Origin: JAAYEA01 sp012689325
GTDB taxonomy: Bacteria; Chloroflexota; Anaerolineae; JAAYEA01
Direction of reading: 5' to 3'
Length of the DNA: 19,062 nucleotides
Assembly: GCA_036841525.1 (NCBI GenBank)
Contig: DAITVZ010000078.1
Coordinates: 1 to 19,062, forward strand
Below, one piece after another: positions 7,690-15,621 of this stretch. Positions within the stretch are counted from its first letter, which is position 1. Each line of letters starts with the position of its first letter. The notes below the pieces were generated by a model that had not been told where the DNA came from, ran no database searches, and saw only the letters and a list, made by a program, of their open reading frames with translations. The translations under genes and the position numbers were made by a program.

Positions 7690-9084
7690 CTAGCCCTCCG
7701 TCCTATAGTGCAGCGGCCGGCCCTGCGGCGGCCTGGCGCGCTCGGGGCGGTCCGGCGTCTCCAGCAGCCGCGCCCGCTTTTGCGCGTACCGCCACAGGGC
7801 ATACCCGGACAGGGTCAAGGCCAGCATGAGCGCCCCGTTCCAGAGCGCGGTGCCCGCGTAGCGCACCAGCAGCGCCGGGGTCAGGGCCTCCGTCGCGCCC
7901 AGCGTCTCGGCCACCAGCGTGAGGGCAAAGACGATGAGCGGCGGGGCGCTCACCACGGCGGTCTCGGCCAGCGTGGCCACGGCCACCTCGGCCAGGGCGG
8001 TGAGCAAGCCGCTGATGGCGCCGCCCATGGCGCCGGTGACCTGGGCCACCCAACTGGCGCTGCGGTGGCGCATCTCTTCGCAGACCAACTTTTCCCGCAG
8101 GGGGTTGGCCGCGGTCTTGGCCTCCAGCCGGGCGGGCAGCGCCTTGGCCTCCAGCGTGATCCGCGCGTTCTCGTCAGCCATGCGAATCTTGTCGCGGGCC
8201 AGGTCGGCGCCGCGCTTGGCGATCTCTTCCTGGGCATCCTCCAGCGCGATGAGCTGGGCGTTCAGCAGGAAGAGCAGGTTGGCCTCCTCCTCCGTGTCCT
8301 GCCGCGGGACCGACATGCCGTGCTCGCGGCAATAGGACACGAGGTGCGGCCCCAGCCGCTTGCGCAGGTCCTTGATCTGGGCCAGCACGTTGCTGGAACG
8401 CACGTCGTTCTCAAAGGTATGCAGCGCGTGGAGCATGGCCTCGCTGCGGGCCCGCTTGAGCTCGGCGAAGGCCTTGGCGCTGGTGGCCTGGGCGCGCACC
8501 ACCGCCGCCGCCGCATGGGGGGCCAGCAGCCAGGCCAGCCACGGCGTGCGCAGGCTGCGCCCCTCCTCCGGGTCGGCGGCCAGGATCACTTTCAGGCTGT
8601 CGATGGCCTGGCCCTGCTCCTCCACCCCCGAGACGATGTCGCTCTGGACGGGCCGGATGGTCGCGCCCGGCGCAGGGGTCACGGCGCGCGAGCTGGCCTG
8701 GCGGTCTGGCGCGGGCTCTGGCTGCGCGGCGAGCGCCGCCGACGGCTTGGCCTGCAACACCGTCTCCAGCGCGTCCAGCATGTCCCGCGGCCAGGCGTGG
8801 TCCCAGGGCTGTTCCGGGTGGGCGGCGTTGTGCTGGCGTATCTCGTCCAGCAGGGCGCGCCAGCCGCCCACGTTCAGGTGCTTGCCCAGCCACTGCGTGA
8901 ATTCCTGGGCGTCGATCACTTCCAACTGGCCCCAGGCCTCGGGGCGGGGCGCGTCGGTGGCCAGCATCTCGCGCCGCTCGAGCTGGTCCAGCACCCAGCC
9001 CACCCAGCGAAGGCGCAAGGTCCCCGCCAGGCTCTGGAGCTGCTGGTCCAAGGCGGCGAACTCGGCTGGTACAGCTTTGCTCAT
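7690..9084 (-). CDS. coiled-coil membrane protein of unknown function
   Basis: I do not recognise the family. The 464-residue product has a predicted soluble N-terminal half (about 1-115), an Ala/Pro-rich linker (about 115-145), a helical region, a charged heptad-like stretch at about 260-330 that could form a coiled coil, and two to three hydrophobic helices at about 345-400 and 410-435, with a basic tail. The start is set at the ATG at 9082-9084, where GGGAGG lies 7 bases upstream; a longer reading from 9102 has no ribosome site. It is the first gene of a unit with the VanW protein. Its promoter is a near-perfect sigma70 site overlapped by an SOS-box-like palindrome, suggesting DNA-damage control. 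Stress-linked envelope remodelling is conceivable but is only inference. Confidence 0.7.
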   Translation of the reverse strand: MSKAVPAEFAALDQQLQSLAGTLRLRWVGWVLDQLERREMLATDAPRPEAWGQLEVIDAQEFTQWLGKHLNVGGWRALLDEIRQHNAAHPEQPWDHAWPRDMLDALETVLQAKPSAALAAQPEPAPDRQASSRAVTPAPGATIRPVQSDIVSGVEEQGQAIDSLKVILAADPEEGRSLRTPWLAWLLAPHAAAAVVRAQATSAKAFAELKRARSEAMLHALHTFENDVRSSNVLAQIKDLRKRLGPHLVSYCREHGMSVPRQDTEEEANLLFLLNAQLIALEDAQEEIAKRGADLARDKIRMADENARITLEAKALPARLEAKTAANPLREKLVCEEMRHRSASWVAQVTGAMGGAISGLLTALAEVAVATLAETAVVSAPPLIVFALTLVAETLGATEALTPALLVRYAGTALWNGALMLALTLSGYALWRYAQKRARLLETPDRPERARPPQGRPLHYRTEG

Positions 9085-9128
9085 CTCGTTTCCTCCCAGC
9101 ACGGCCCAGAGGACCGTGCCTCAGCGAA

Positions 9129-9144
9129 TAGAACTAACGTTCTA
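9129..9144. promoter_or_regulatory. SOS-box-like operator (TAGAAC-N4-GTTCTA)
   Basis: This is a perfect palindrome with 6-base half-sites and a 4-base centre. Its core, GAAC-N4-GTTC, is the LexA site known from Bacillus and Actinobacteria. It begins at the predicted transcription start, where repressor binding would block transcription. A degenerate copy, TAGAAC-AAAT-GTACTG, lies at 9187-9202, upstream of the -35. Confidence 0.6.
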
Positions 9145-9150
9145 TACACT

Positions 9151-9178
9151 ATTATACGCAGATGAGCGCGGTTGTCAA
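9151..9178 (-). promoter_or_regulatory. consensus sigma70 promoter of the membrane protein/VanW unit
   Basis: On the minus strand TTGACA (9173-9178) and TATAAT (9151-9156), both exact consensus, are spaced by 16 bases. The predicted start near 9144 coincides with the SOS-like operator. Such a strong promoter under a repressor site fits a tightly repressed, strongly inducible unit. Confidence 0.8.
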
Positions 9179-9221
9179 GAGGGAATTAGAACAAATGTAC
9201 TGATTGGAGGAGCGACGGGCC

Positions 9222-10829
9222 TTACGCCCCATTCGCCGGTCGGTCGGGCTGAGGGATAGAAAAGACGAACGTGGTGCCCTCGCCGGGCTCGCTCTCCACG
9301 TGGATGTCGCCGCCGTGCAGTTGCACCAAGCCCTTGGCGATGGACAATCCCAGCCCCATCCCGCTGTGGCTGCGCCGCAGCGATTCCTCCACCTGGTAGA
9401 AGGGGCGAAAGAGCTTTTCCTGCGCCTCTTTGGGGATGCCCGGCCCCTGATCGGACACCGTGAACCGCACCGCTTGCTCCCCCCGCGCCACGCGGACCAG
9501 CACCCGGCCCTGGAGCGGGCTGAACTTGACGGCGTTAGAGATGAGCTTGGCCAGGGCGAGCTGCAGCCGCTCGTGGTCAGCGCGGATGATCTGGCAATCC
9601 TCCGGGATGTCGGTGACCAGGCGCAGCGACTTGGCCTCCACCTCGGCAGCCAGGTCGCGGCTCGCCCGCCGCACGATGTCGCCCACCGAGACCTGATCCC
9701 AGGTGAGCACGCTGGACCCTGAGCGCAGGTCGGTCAGGCTCAGCATGTCGTTGACCACATCGCGCAGGCGCAGGGCCTGCTGCAACACGGTCTCCAGTTG
9801 CTCCCTGGCCTCCCCCTGCGCGTCATAGGTGAGCAGCTCGACGTAGCCCAGGATGCTGACCAGGGGCGTGCGCAGCTCGTGGCTGGCGATGGCGATGAAC
9901 TCGGACTTGAGGTGGTCGGACTCTTCGACCTTGCGGTAGGCAAGCTGGACCTCGGCGAAAAGCTGCGCGTTCTTGATCGCCACCGCCGCCTGCCCCCCCA
10001 GCACCGAGAGCAGCTCGACGTCGCTATAGGTGAAGGAGCCGCCGTTTGGCCCCGCCCCCGGGCGCCGGCCCACCACCATCAAGCCCAGAGGCTGGCCTTG
10101 GGCCACCAGCGGCACCGAAGTGAGCGCGCCCAGGTGCTCGCCAAACGGGAGGTGGAAGCCCTGCTCGCGGGTCCAGATGCGCGGCTGCGCGTCCCGCATG
10201 GCCTCGCGCAAGCTCCCCTCGGCCCCCGCCACCGCCTGAGCCGCCTGGGCGACGTCGCCCAGCCCGCTGGCCGCCGCCAGCGTCAAGCGCGCGCCCTGCT
10301 CATCCAGCAGCAGGATCGCCGCCATATCCGCGCCCATCTCTTGGGTGGCCAGCCGGATCACCTGATCCAGCAACTCGCCGCAGTCGGTGATGCTCATCAG
10401 GGCGCGGGTCATGGTGTAGACGGGGATCAGCGCCTTGAGCCTGGCGTTCTCCTGGCGCAGCCGCCGCTGTTCCAGCGCCCGCGCCACCGCCAGGCGCACG
10501 TCTTGGGGAGAGAACGGTTTAAGGAGGAAATCGTGAAAGCCCAGTTGCAGCGCCTCGATGGCCGCTTCCATGGTGGCATATCCGGTCATGGCCACGCCGG
10601 TGATCTCGGGGCGAATCTGCCGGATGGCCCGGAAGGCGTCCAGCCCGCTCATCCCCGGCATCCGCAGGTCGGTCAAAAAGAGGTCAAAGTCCCGCTCCTG
10701 CGCCGCGCGCACCGCCTCCTCGCCGCTGCCCACCGCCTCGATGCGGTAGCCGTCCTCCTGCGTGGCGCGCACGCAGACCTCGCGCACGAACCGCTCGTCA
10801 TCGGCGATCAGGATCGTCTCTTGGGGCAT
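9222..10829 (-). CDS. receiver-GAF-histidine kinase hybrid
   Basis: The 535-residue cytoplasmic signalling protein starts with a receiver domain (about 1-120: acidic pair Asp10/Asp11, phospho-acceptor Asp54 in FLTDLRMPG, Thr82, Lys104). A GAF-type sensory domain follows (about 140-290), then a short coiled coil, a HisKA domain with His317 in ASHELRTPL, and a HATPase domain with N-box NAVKFSP, DQGPGIP and GMGLGLSI. No TM helices are seen. A receiver at the N-terminus means it can itself be controlled by another kinase; its GAF ligand is unknown. AAGGAG precedes the ATG. The gene begins 54 bases after the UroD-like gene with no terminator between, so co-transcription is likely. No output regulator is in the window. 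Confidence 0.9.
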   Translation of the reverse strand: MPQETILIADDERFVREVCVRATQEDGYRIEAVGSGEEAVRAAQERDFDLFLTDLRMPGMSGLDAFRAIRQIRPEITGVAMTGYATMEAAIEALQLGFHDFLLKPFSPQDVRLAVARALEQRRLRQENARLKALIPVYTMTRALMSITDCGELLDQVIRLATQEMGADMAAILLLDEQGARLTLAAASGLGDVAQAAQAVAGAEGSLREAMRDAQPRIWTREQGFHLPFGEHLGALTSVPLVAQGQPLGLMVVGRRPGAGPNGGSFTYSDVELLSVLGGQAAVAIKNAQLFAEVQLAYRKVEESDHLKSEFIAIASHELRTPLVSILGYVELLTYDAQGEAREQLETVLQQALRLRDVVNDMLSLTDLRSGSSVLTWDQVSVGDIVRRASRDLAAEVEAKSLRLVTDIPEDCQIIRADHERLQLALAKLISNAVKFSPLQGRVLVRVARGEQAVRFTVSDQGPGIPKEAQEKLFRPFYQVEESLRRSHSGMGLGLSIAKGLVQLHGGDIHVESEPGEGTTFVFSIPQPDRPANGA

Positions 10830-10883
10830 GGTGACTCTCCTTGTTCCCGGCCAAACCGGGCAGCCCGCATGAGTCGACGCTGG

Positions 10884-12149
10884 TTAGGCCCGGCACAGCT
10901 CTTGCAGGGCCTCCGCCATCGCCACCAGGTTCGCCTGCGGCGTGGTGGCCTGCACGTTGTGGATCGGGTTGAAGACGAACCCGCCGCCCGGCCCCAGCAC
11001 CCGCGCCCGCTCCCTGATCTCGGCCTTGATCTCCTCCGGCGAGCCAAAGGAGAGCGTCTTTTGCGTATCCACGCCGCCTCCCCAAAAGACGACGCGGTCG
11101 CCATACTTGGCCTTGAGCAGCGCCGGGTCCATGCCCGCCGCCCCGGTCTGCACCGGGTTCAGCACGTCGAACCCCGCCTCGATGAACTCGGGGATCAGCG
11201 GCTCCACCGCGCCGCAGCTGTGAATGAAGGTCTTCCAGGAGGTATGCGCGTGCACCCAGTCGTTCAGCCGCTTATGGTGCGGCTTGTAGAGCTCGCGATA
11301 GGCGTCCTTGGAGATAAAGGTCGCCCGCTGCGTGCCGAAATCCGTGCCGGACATAAAGATGACGCTCACCCGGTTCCCCACCGCCTGGTAGATGCGCGCC
11401 AGGTTCGCCTCGGCGATCTCGGCCTGCCGCGCAAAGACCTCCTGCACGTAGGGCCGCCGGATCACCGTGGACATGTACCACTCGGCCACGTCGCGGATGC
11501 CCTTGGGGTCCTTCATGAAGGGGGCGGGCACCAGGGCGATGTCCCCGAACCCCGTCCCGCCAAAGTTGGCGATGATCGCCTTGTCCGTCCCTTCATGCAG
11601 GCGCTTGGCCTCGCGCTCGTAATAGGCCAGGTCCTGGTCGCTCACGGGAGTGAACTCGGCCAGGTTGTCCTCCACGTTGAGCCGCTCGTCGTCGATGGGC
11701 TGCTGCCGCACGATAGAGTCAAAGTAATAGCCGTCCTTGGGCATGCGGCCGCTGGGCGCCGCGCTCCGGTCGCCCTCGGGGTACTGCAGGATGTCGCCAC
11801 TGGGCTCGGGGACCGTGTTGAAGGCGCCGGGAACCCAGACCGGCGTGCCGTCAAAGAGGGTCCAGGGCTTCCAGTTCTCGTTCCGGAAGCCGAAAAAGCC
11901 CGACGGCGCGCTCAGCCCCACGCAATCGGCGCAAAGCGCCGCCAGCAGGTCGCTCTCCACCTCGCCGAGCATCTGGTACGGCTCGATGACCTTGACCCGA
12001 TCGCCGGGGCGATGCAGGCCCAGCGCCACGCGCAGCTTGAACACCGCGCTGGCCGAGACGCCGGTCGTCGCCGTGGACCCGAAATCCACCGGCAAGCGGT
12101 CCGGTTGCTGGTGGTTGAGCGCCTTCTGAATGCGTTCCCTGGAATTCAT
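10884..12149 (-). CDS. uroporphyrinogen decarboxylase-like protein (MtaA/CmuA type)
   Basis: This 421-residue TIM-barrel protein of the UroD superfamily starts MNSRERIQKAL, typical of the family's N-terminus (RERV..AL.H..PDR.P). The HSCG motif (His310, Cys312) and the downstream GFDVLNPVQ segment match the methyltransferase branch, in which His and Cys bind zinc and activate a thiol for corrinoid-dependent methyl transfer. It lacks the MRQAGR motif of true heme-pathway HemE and is longer, so HemE is unlikely. GGGAGG lies 7 bases before the ATG, and a good promoter lies at 12195-12223. No corrinoid protein is adjacent. Many such paralogues occur in Anaerolineae near sugar genes with unknown substrates, so only the superfamily is firmly assigned. 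Confidence 0.8.
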   Translation of the reverse strand: MNSRERIQKALNHQQPDRLPVDFGSTATTGVSASAVFKLRVALGLHRPGDRVKVIEPYQMLGEVESDLLAALCADCVGLSAPSGFFGFRNENWKPWTLFDGTPVWVPGAFNTVPEPSGDILQYPEGDRSAAPSGRMPKDGYYFDSIVRQQPIDDERLNVEDNLAEFTPVSDQDLAYYEREAKRLHEGTDKAIIANFGGTGFGDIALVPAPFMKDPKGIRDVAEWYMSTVIRRPYVQEVFARQAEIAEANLARIYQAVGNRVSVIFMSGTDFGTQRATFISKDAYRELYKPHHKRLNDWVHAHTSWKTFIHSCGAVEPLIPEFIEAGFDVLNPVQTGAAGMDPALLKAKYGDRVVFWGGGVDTQKTLSFGSPEEIKAEIRERARVLGPGGGFVFNPIHNVQATTPQANLVAMAEALQELCRA

Positions 12150-12194
12150 GAGAGATCCTCCCAAATCCTGCCGATCGCCGGTTTCTTGAGCAGG

Positions 12195-12223
12195 AGAATA
12201 CGGCACATAGGCCGTTTTGTCAA
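12195..12223 (-). promoter_or_regulatory. sigma70-like promoter of the UroD-like gene, with spacer dyad
   Basis: On the minus strand TTGACA (12218-12223) and TATTCT (12195-12200) are spaced by 17 bases. The spacer holds a dyad, ACGGC-N6-GCCGT (12200-12215), well placed for a repressor or MerR-like regulator. The element is divergent from the LysM/YkuD promoter. Confidence 0.7.
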
Positions 12224-12244
12224 GCCGCTGCACGGCGCGGCCCA

Positions 12245-12273
12245 TTGGACGACTGCCCATTTTTGCATATACT
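12245..12273 (+). promoter_or_regulatory. sigma70-like promoter of the LysM/YkuD operon
   Basis: TTGGAC (12245-12250) and TATACT (12268-12273) are spaced by 17 bases. A palindrome, GGACC-G-GGTCC (12275-12285), covers the predicted start site near 12280. The gene starts at 12336. Confidence 0.55.
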
Positions 12274-12335
12274 TGGACCGGGTCCGTATCCCTCGGGCCT
12301 GTTCGGGGGGGCACTCTGCTCGCGGGGAGGCTACC

Positions 12336-13367
12336 ATGGCACCGTTCCATACTGGCAGGGGAGCGCGGCTGGCGCTGGCGTTGGCCGTGATTGCGATGCT
12401 GATCGCGCCGTCGTTGGCGGCGGCAGCGCGCTCCGACGTGTACGTTTTCCACATCGTCCAATGGGGCGAGAACCTCACACGCATCGCCGCTCGCTACGGC
12501 GTGTCCGTGCCTTCCATCGTCCAGGCCAACCACCTCCTCTACCCCGATTGGGTGCTGGTCGGGCAGCAGTTGGTGATCCCCGTGCCCCTTTCGCCGTATG
12601 CGCGGACGCCGGTTCCCACCGCCACCGTGGCGGATACGCCCGCGCCCACGGACACGCCCGTCCCTACCAGCGCCGTTGCCGACACGCCGGCGCCGACGAG
12701 CACATCCGTCCCGACCGAGTCGCCCACGCCTGCCGAGTCTCCGACGGCCACCGTCGCGCCGGAGACCGCCACCCCAGGGGCCACCGCCCCCGCCGAGCCG
12801 ACCCCGGTGCCCGCCGACACCATCCACGTGGTCCAGGCCGGCGAGACGCTCTACCGCATCGCGGCGCGCTATGGCACCACCGTCTCGGCCATCTCTGCGC
12901 TGAACCATCTGGCCAACCCGAATCTGATCTATGTGGGGCAAAAGCTGCGCGTCAGCGGCGAGCCGACGGCCCCGCCAGCGCCCACCGCCATCGTCCCCGG
13001 GGCATCTGACCTCTCCGGCCGCTGGATCGAGGTGGACCTGAGCGACCAGGCGCTCATGTGCTGGGAAGGGGCGACCCTGGCCCGCTATGCCATCGTCTCC
13101 ACGGGCCTCCCGGGCACGCCCACGCTCACGGGCCGCTTTGCCATCCAGACCAAGTACCTGGCCACGCCCATGTCCGGGCCCGGCTATTATCTGCCCAATG
13201 TGCCGCACACCATGTACTATGACCGCGGCTATGCCATCCACGGCGCGTATTGGCACAACAACTTTGGCCAGCCGATGAGCCACGGCTGCATCAACCTGTC
13301 CCTGACCGACGCCGCCTGGGTCTATGCCTTCGCCTCGGTCGGCACGCCCGTGGTGATCCACTGGTAA
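12336..13367 (+). CDS. secreted LysM-LysM-YkuD L,D-transpeptidase
   Basis: The 343-residue protein has a clear signal peptide (about 1-31, basic start then LALALAVIAMLIAPSLAAAA), LysM 1 at about 36-80, a Thr/Pro/Ala-rich linker at about 82-155 with TPAPT/TPVPT words, LysM 2 at about 157-200 and a YkuD domain at about 220-343. Catalytic residues are visible: His302 in IHGAYWHNN, and His316 and Cys318 in SHGCINLS. It should bind peptidoglycan through LysM and form L,D-crosslinks or attach proteins outside the cell. GGGGAGG at 12324-12330 is 5 bases before the ATG. The longer in-frame reading upstream (from 9798) is antisense to other genes and is not coding. The DapA-like gene starts 17 bases after its stop, so they form an operon. 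Confidence 0.9.
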   Translation: MAPFHTGRGARLALALAVIAMLIAPSLAAAARSDVYVFHIVQWGENLTRIAARYGVSVPSIVQANHLLYPDWVLVGQQLVIPVPLSPYARTPVPTATVADTPAPTDTPVPTSAVADTPAPTSTSVPTESPTPAESPTATVAPETATPGATAPAEPTPVPADTIHVVQAGETLYRIAARYGTTVSAISALNHLANPNLIYVGQKLRVSGEPTAPPAPTAIVPGASDLSGRWIEVDLSDQALMCWEGATLARYAIVSTGLPGTPTLTGRFAIQTKYLATPMSGPGYYLPNVPHTMYYDRGYAIHGAYWHNNFGQPMSHGCINLSLTDAAWVYAFASVGTPVVIHW

Positions 13368-13384
13368 GAGGGAGCCGCCGCACC

Positions 13385-14287
13385 ATGCCGCAACGAGACT
13401 GGCGGGGCTGTTTCACCATCCCCATGACCCCGTGGGACGACCGTGACCGCATCGACGAGGAAGCGCTGGCCGCCGAGATCGCCTTCTGCATCGAGGCGGG
13501 CGCGCCGGGGCTGGTGGTTCCCGTCATGGTCAGCGAGTTCTTTGTCCTCTCCGAGGACGAGCGCCGGACCATGATCCGCCTGCCGCTGGAGATCGCCGCC
13601 GGACGCGTCCCCGTGATCGCCAACGTGGCGGCGGTCAACACCCCGCTGGCCGCCCGCTACGCCGCCTATGCCCAGGAGCTGGGCGCCGCCGGCGTCATCG
13701 CCATGCCGCCCTACGTCACCCGGTTCGACGCCCAGGCCACCCACGCCTATTTCCAGGCCATCTCGGACGCGGTGACCGTCCCCGTCTGGATTCAGAACGC
13801 CGGCGTGGCGGCGCTCTCGGCGGACCAGGTGGCGCGCCTCTGCACCGAGATCGAGCACGTGAGCTGGGTGAAGGAAGAGGTCTCGCCCAGCACCCACAGC
13901 ATCACCGCGCTCCTCTCCAAGAACTGCCCCGCGATCCGGGGCGTCATGGGCGGCTCGGCGGGGCGCTTTATGCTCACCGAGTGGGCGCGCGGCTCCAAGG
14001 GCGTCGTCGGCGCCTGCGAGGTGGTGGATGTGGTCCAGCGTGTCTGGGAGTTGCTGGACGCGGGGGAGCCAGCCGCGGCCCGCGACCTCTTTGAGAAGGT
14101 CCTGCCCGCCCTGGTGTTGGAGGGGCTGATGGGCATGGCCTTTGCCAAGGAGATCATGGTCCGGCGCGGCGTGCTGCGCGATCACCGCATGCGCGGCGCC
14201 ACCGCGCCGTTGGACGCCGAGGACCTGCATGAGATCGACGCGGCGTGGGCGCGCCTGGAGCCGTATCTGCTTTGGCGCAAGGCGTGA
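13385..14287 (+). CDS. DapA-superfamily aldolase/dehydratase, non-canonical
   Basis: This 300-residue (beta/alpha)8 enzyme is related to dihydrodipicolinate synthase and N-acetylneuraminate lyase. The Schiff-base lysine is Lys163 in VSWVKEEV. The usual GTTGE phosphate/carboxylate loop is replaced by VPVMVSEF, and the family's YN.P segment is WIQNAG, so the general-acid Tyr (Tyr133 in E. coli DapA) is Gln137. A role in lysine synthesis is therefore unlikely; a 2-keto-3-deoxy sugar acid dehydratase or aldolase is more plausible (inference). GAGGGAG about 9 bases upstream supports the ATG. The gene lies between the LysM/YkuD gene and a sugar-type oxidoreductase, which suggests sugar-acid or amino-sugar metabolism, although the wall-enzyme neighbour is not an obvious pathway partner. 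Confidence 0.8.
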   Translation: MPQRDWRGCFTIPMTPWDDRDRIDEEALAAEIAFCIEAGAPGLVVPVMVSEFFVLSEDERRTMIRLPLEIAAGRVPVIANVAAVNTPLAARYAAYAQELGAAGVIAMPPYVTRFDAQATHAYFQAISDAVTVPVWIQNAGVAALSADQVARLCTEIEHVSWVKEEVSPSTHSITALLSKNCPAIRGVMGGSAGRFMLTEWARGSKGVVGACEVVDVVQRVWELLDAGEPAAARDLFEKVLPALVLEGLMGMAFAKEIMVRRGVLRDHRMRGATAPLDAEDLHEIDAAWARLEPYLLWRKA

Positions 14288-14299
14288 TCCACGGGAGCG

Positions 14300-14375
14300 A
14301 GTCGCTGCGCGGGAGCGCCGCGGCTGCACCCGCAGCAACGCGAGCGCCGCGCCCTGAGCTGGTCGAAGGACGGCG
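14300..14375. repeat. spacer with GAGCGCCGCG repeat and REP-like fragment
   Basis: The word GAGCGCCGCG occurs twice, at about 14312 and 14342. The stretch CCTGAGCTGGTCGAAGGAC resembles half of a REP-type extragenic palindrome seen in many genomes. GGTCGAAGGAC is also present in inverse orientation at 2038-2048. No complete hairpin with T-run is present, so it is probably not a terminator. Confidence 0.35.
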
Positions 14376-14417
14376 ATGTCAAAACATAACCCCAGTCTAC
14401 CCCAAGGGAGGGCTCTT

Positions 14418-15593
14418 TTGAACGAGATAGGCATCGGCCTCATCGGCGCCGGCTTTGCGGCGGACCTGCACGCGCGCATGGTCCACGAGCTATCGGGAAC
14501 GGGGGTGCGGATCGTGGGCGTGGCCTCCAAGACGCCCGCCAAGGCGCAAGCCTTCGCCCAGCGCCACGGCATCGCCCGCGCTCACGATGACCTCGGCGGG
14601 TTGCTGTCCGACCCCCGGATCGCCATCATCGACCTGTGCGTGCCCAACTATATGCACAAGGACCTGGTGATCCAGGCGGCGCGGTCGGGCAAGCACGTCA
14701 TCTGCGAAAAGCCCCTCACTGGCTATTTCGGCGATGGCTCCGACGGCGCCGGCCACGCCCCGCGCTCGGCCATGCTGGAGCAAGCCCTGGCGAACGCCGA
14801 CGAGATGCTCGCCGCCTGCCGGGAGCACGGCGTCAAGCTAATGTACGCCGAGAACTGGGTCTATGCGCCTGCTCTGCAAAAGGTGGAGCGGCTGGCCCGC
14901 GCCAGCGGCGGCGCCATCCTCGACCTGCGCGCCGAGGAAAGCCACCACGGCTCCGCCTCGCCCTATTCGCTGCACTGGAAGTACACCGGCGGCGGCGCCC
15001 TCATCCGGCTGGGCTCCCACCCCATCGGCGGGATGCTGCACCTGAAGCGGCAGGAGGGCCTCTGGCGCAACGGCCAGCCCATCACGGCGCGCGCCGTCAC
15101 CGCCGAGGTGGCCGACCTCACCCAGGTCCCTTCCTTCGCCGCCAGCGACGCGCCGTGGATCGTCCGCGGCTGGAAGGACGTGGAGAACTGGTCCACGGTG
15201 ATCATCACCTTTAGCGATGGCACCAAGGGCACCGTCTTTGCCAACGACGTCTGCCTGGGCGGGATGAAGGACTATCTCGAGGTCTATCTGTCCAACGCCC
15301 GCATCCAGTGCAACTTTTCCCGCAACAACCTGATCGAGACCTACGCGCCCGACCCCGCCGTATTCGAGAGCGAGTACCTGGCGGAAAAGCTAGAGACCAA
15401 GGCGGGCTGGAATTTTCCCCCCGCCGACGAGGAGTGGGCCCTGGGCTACCTGCGCGAGCTGCGCGATTTCATCGAGGCGGTCCAGTTCGACCGCGAGCCG
15501 CTCTCCGATGGCGCGCTGGGGCGGGCCGTGGTCAACGTGATGTACAGCGCCTACCTTGCCGCGGAGCAGGGCCGAACGGTCCAGATCTCCTGA
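14418..15593 (+). CDS. Gfo/Idh/MocA-family NAD(P)-dependent oxidoreductase
   Basis: The protein is 391 residues from the TTG start. The N-terminal Rossmann fold begins at once with IGIGLIGAGFAADLH; the family EKP motif (CEKPLTG, Lys98) follows, with about a dozen extra residues after it, and the C-terminal alpha/beta domain contains TGGGALIRLGSHPIGG with the expected catalytic His201. Members oxidise or reduce sugars, inositols and sugar acids using NAD(P). TTG at 14418 is preferred because AAGGGAGGG (14404-14412) is correctly spaced and the fold starts directly after it. An upstream ATG at 14376 with a weaker GAAGGA would add 14 non-conserved residues that begin in a repeat-like spacer. With the DapA-like enzyme it probably forms a sugar or sugar-acid pathway; the substrate is unknown. 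Confidence 0.85.
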   Translation: MNEIGIGLIGAGFAADLHARMVHELSGTGVRIVGVASKTPAKAQAFAQRHGIARAHDDLGGLLSDPRIAIIDLCVPNYMHKDLVIQAARSGKHVICEKPLTGYFGDGSDGAGHAPRSAMLEQALANADEMLAACREHGVKLMYAENWVYAPALQKVERLARASGGAILDLRAEESHHGSASPYSLHWKYTGGGALIRLGSHPIGGMLHLKRQEGLWRNGQPITARAVTAEVADLTQVPSFAASDAPWIVRGWKDVENWSTVIITFSDGTKGTVFANDVCLGGMKDYLEVYLSNARIQCNFSRNNLIETYAPDPAVFESEYLAEKLETKAGWNFPPADEEWALGYLRELRDFIEAVQFDREPLSDGALGRAVVNVMYSAYLAAEQGRTVQIS

Positions 15594-15621
15594 GCGGCCC
15601 CGCTCTCCTGAGCGGCGCCGC
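15586..15621. repeat. 18-base tandem duplication over the oxidoreductase stop codon
   Basis: TCTCCTGAGCGGCCCCGC (15586-15603) is followed immediately by TCTCCTGAGCGGCGCCGC (15604-15621), differing at one base. The first copy contains the TGA stop of the oxidoreductase. The second creates the 12-base perfect palindrome AGCGGCGCCGCT (15611-15622), which touches the next promoter's -35. Confidence 0.8.

Noticed and set aside
10884..12149. hemE, heme-pathway uroporphyrinogen decarboxylase
   Set aside because: It lacks the MRQAGR motif, is longer than HemE and carries the HSCG motif of the methyltransferase branch.
12150..13361. N-terminal extension of the UroD-like frame on the minus strand (825 codons in total)
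   Set aside because: It is antisense to the LysM/YkuD gene. The ATG at 12149 has a good ribosome site and the family N-terminus starts there.
9798..13367. 1189-codon open frame on the plus strand
   Set aside because: Only its last 343 codons (from 12336) are a real gene. The rest is antisense to the kinase and UroD-like genes, has low-complexity Arg/His/Gly content and no ribosome site; high G+C keeps stops rare.
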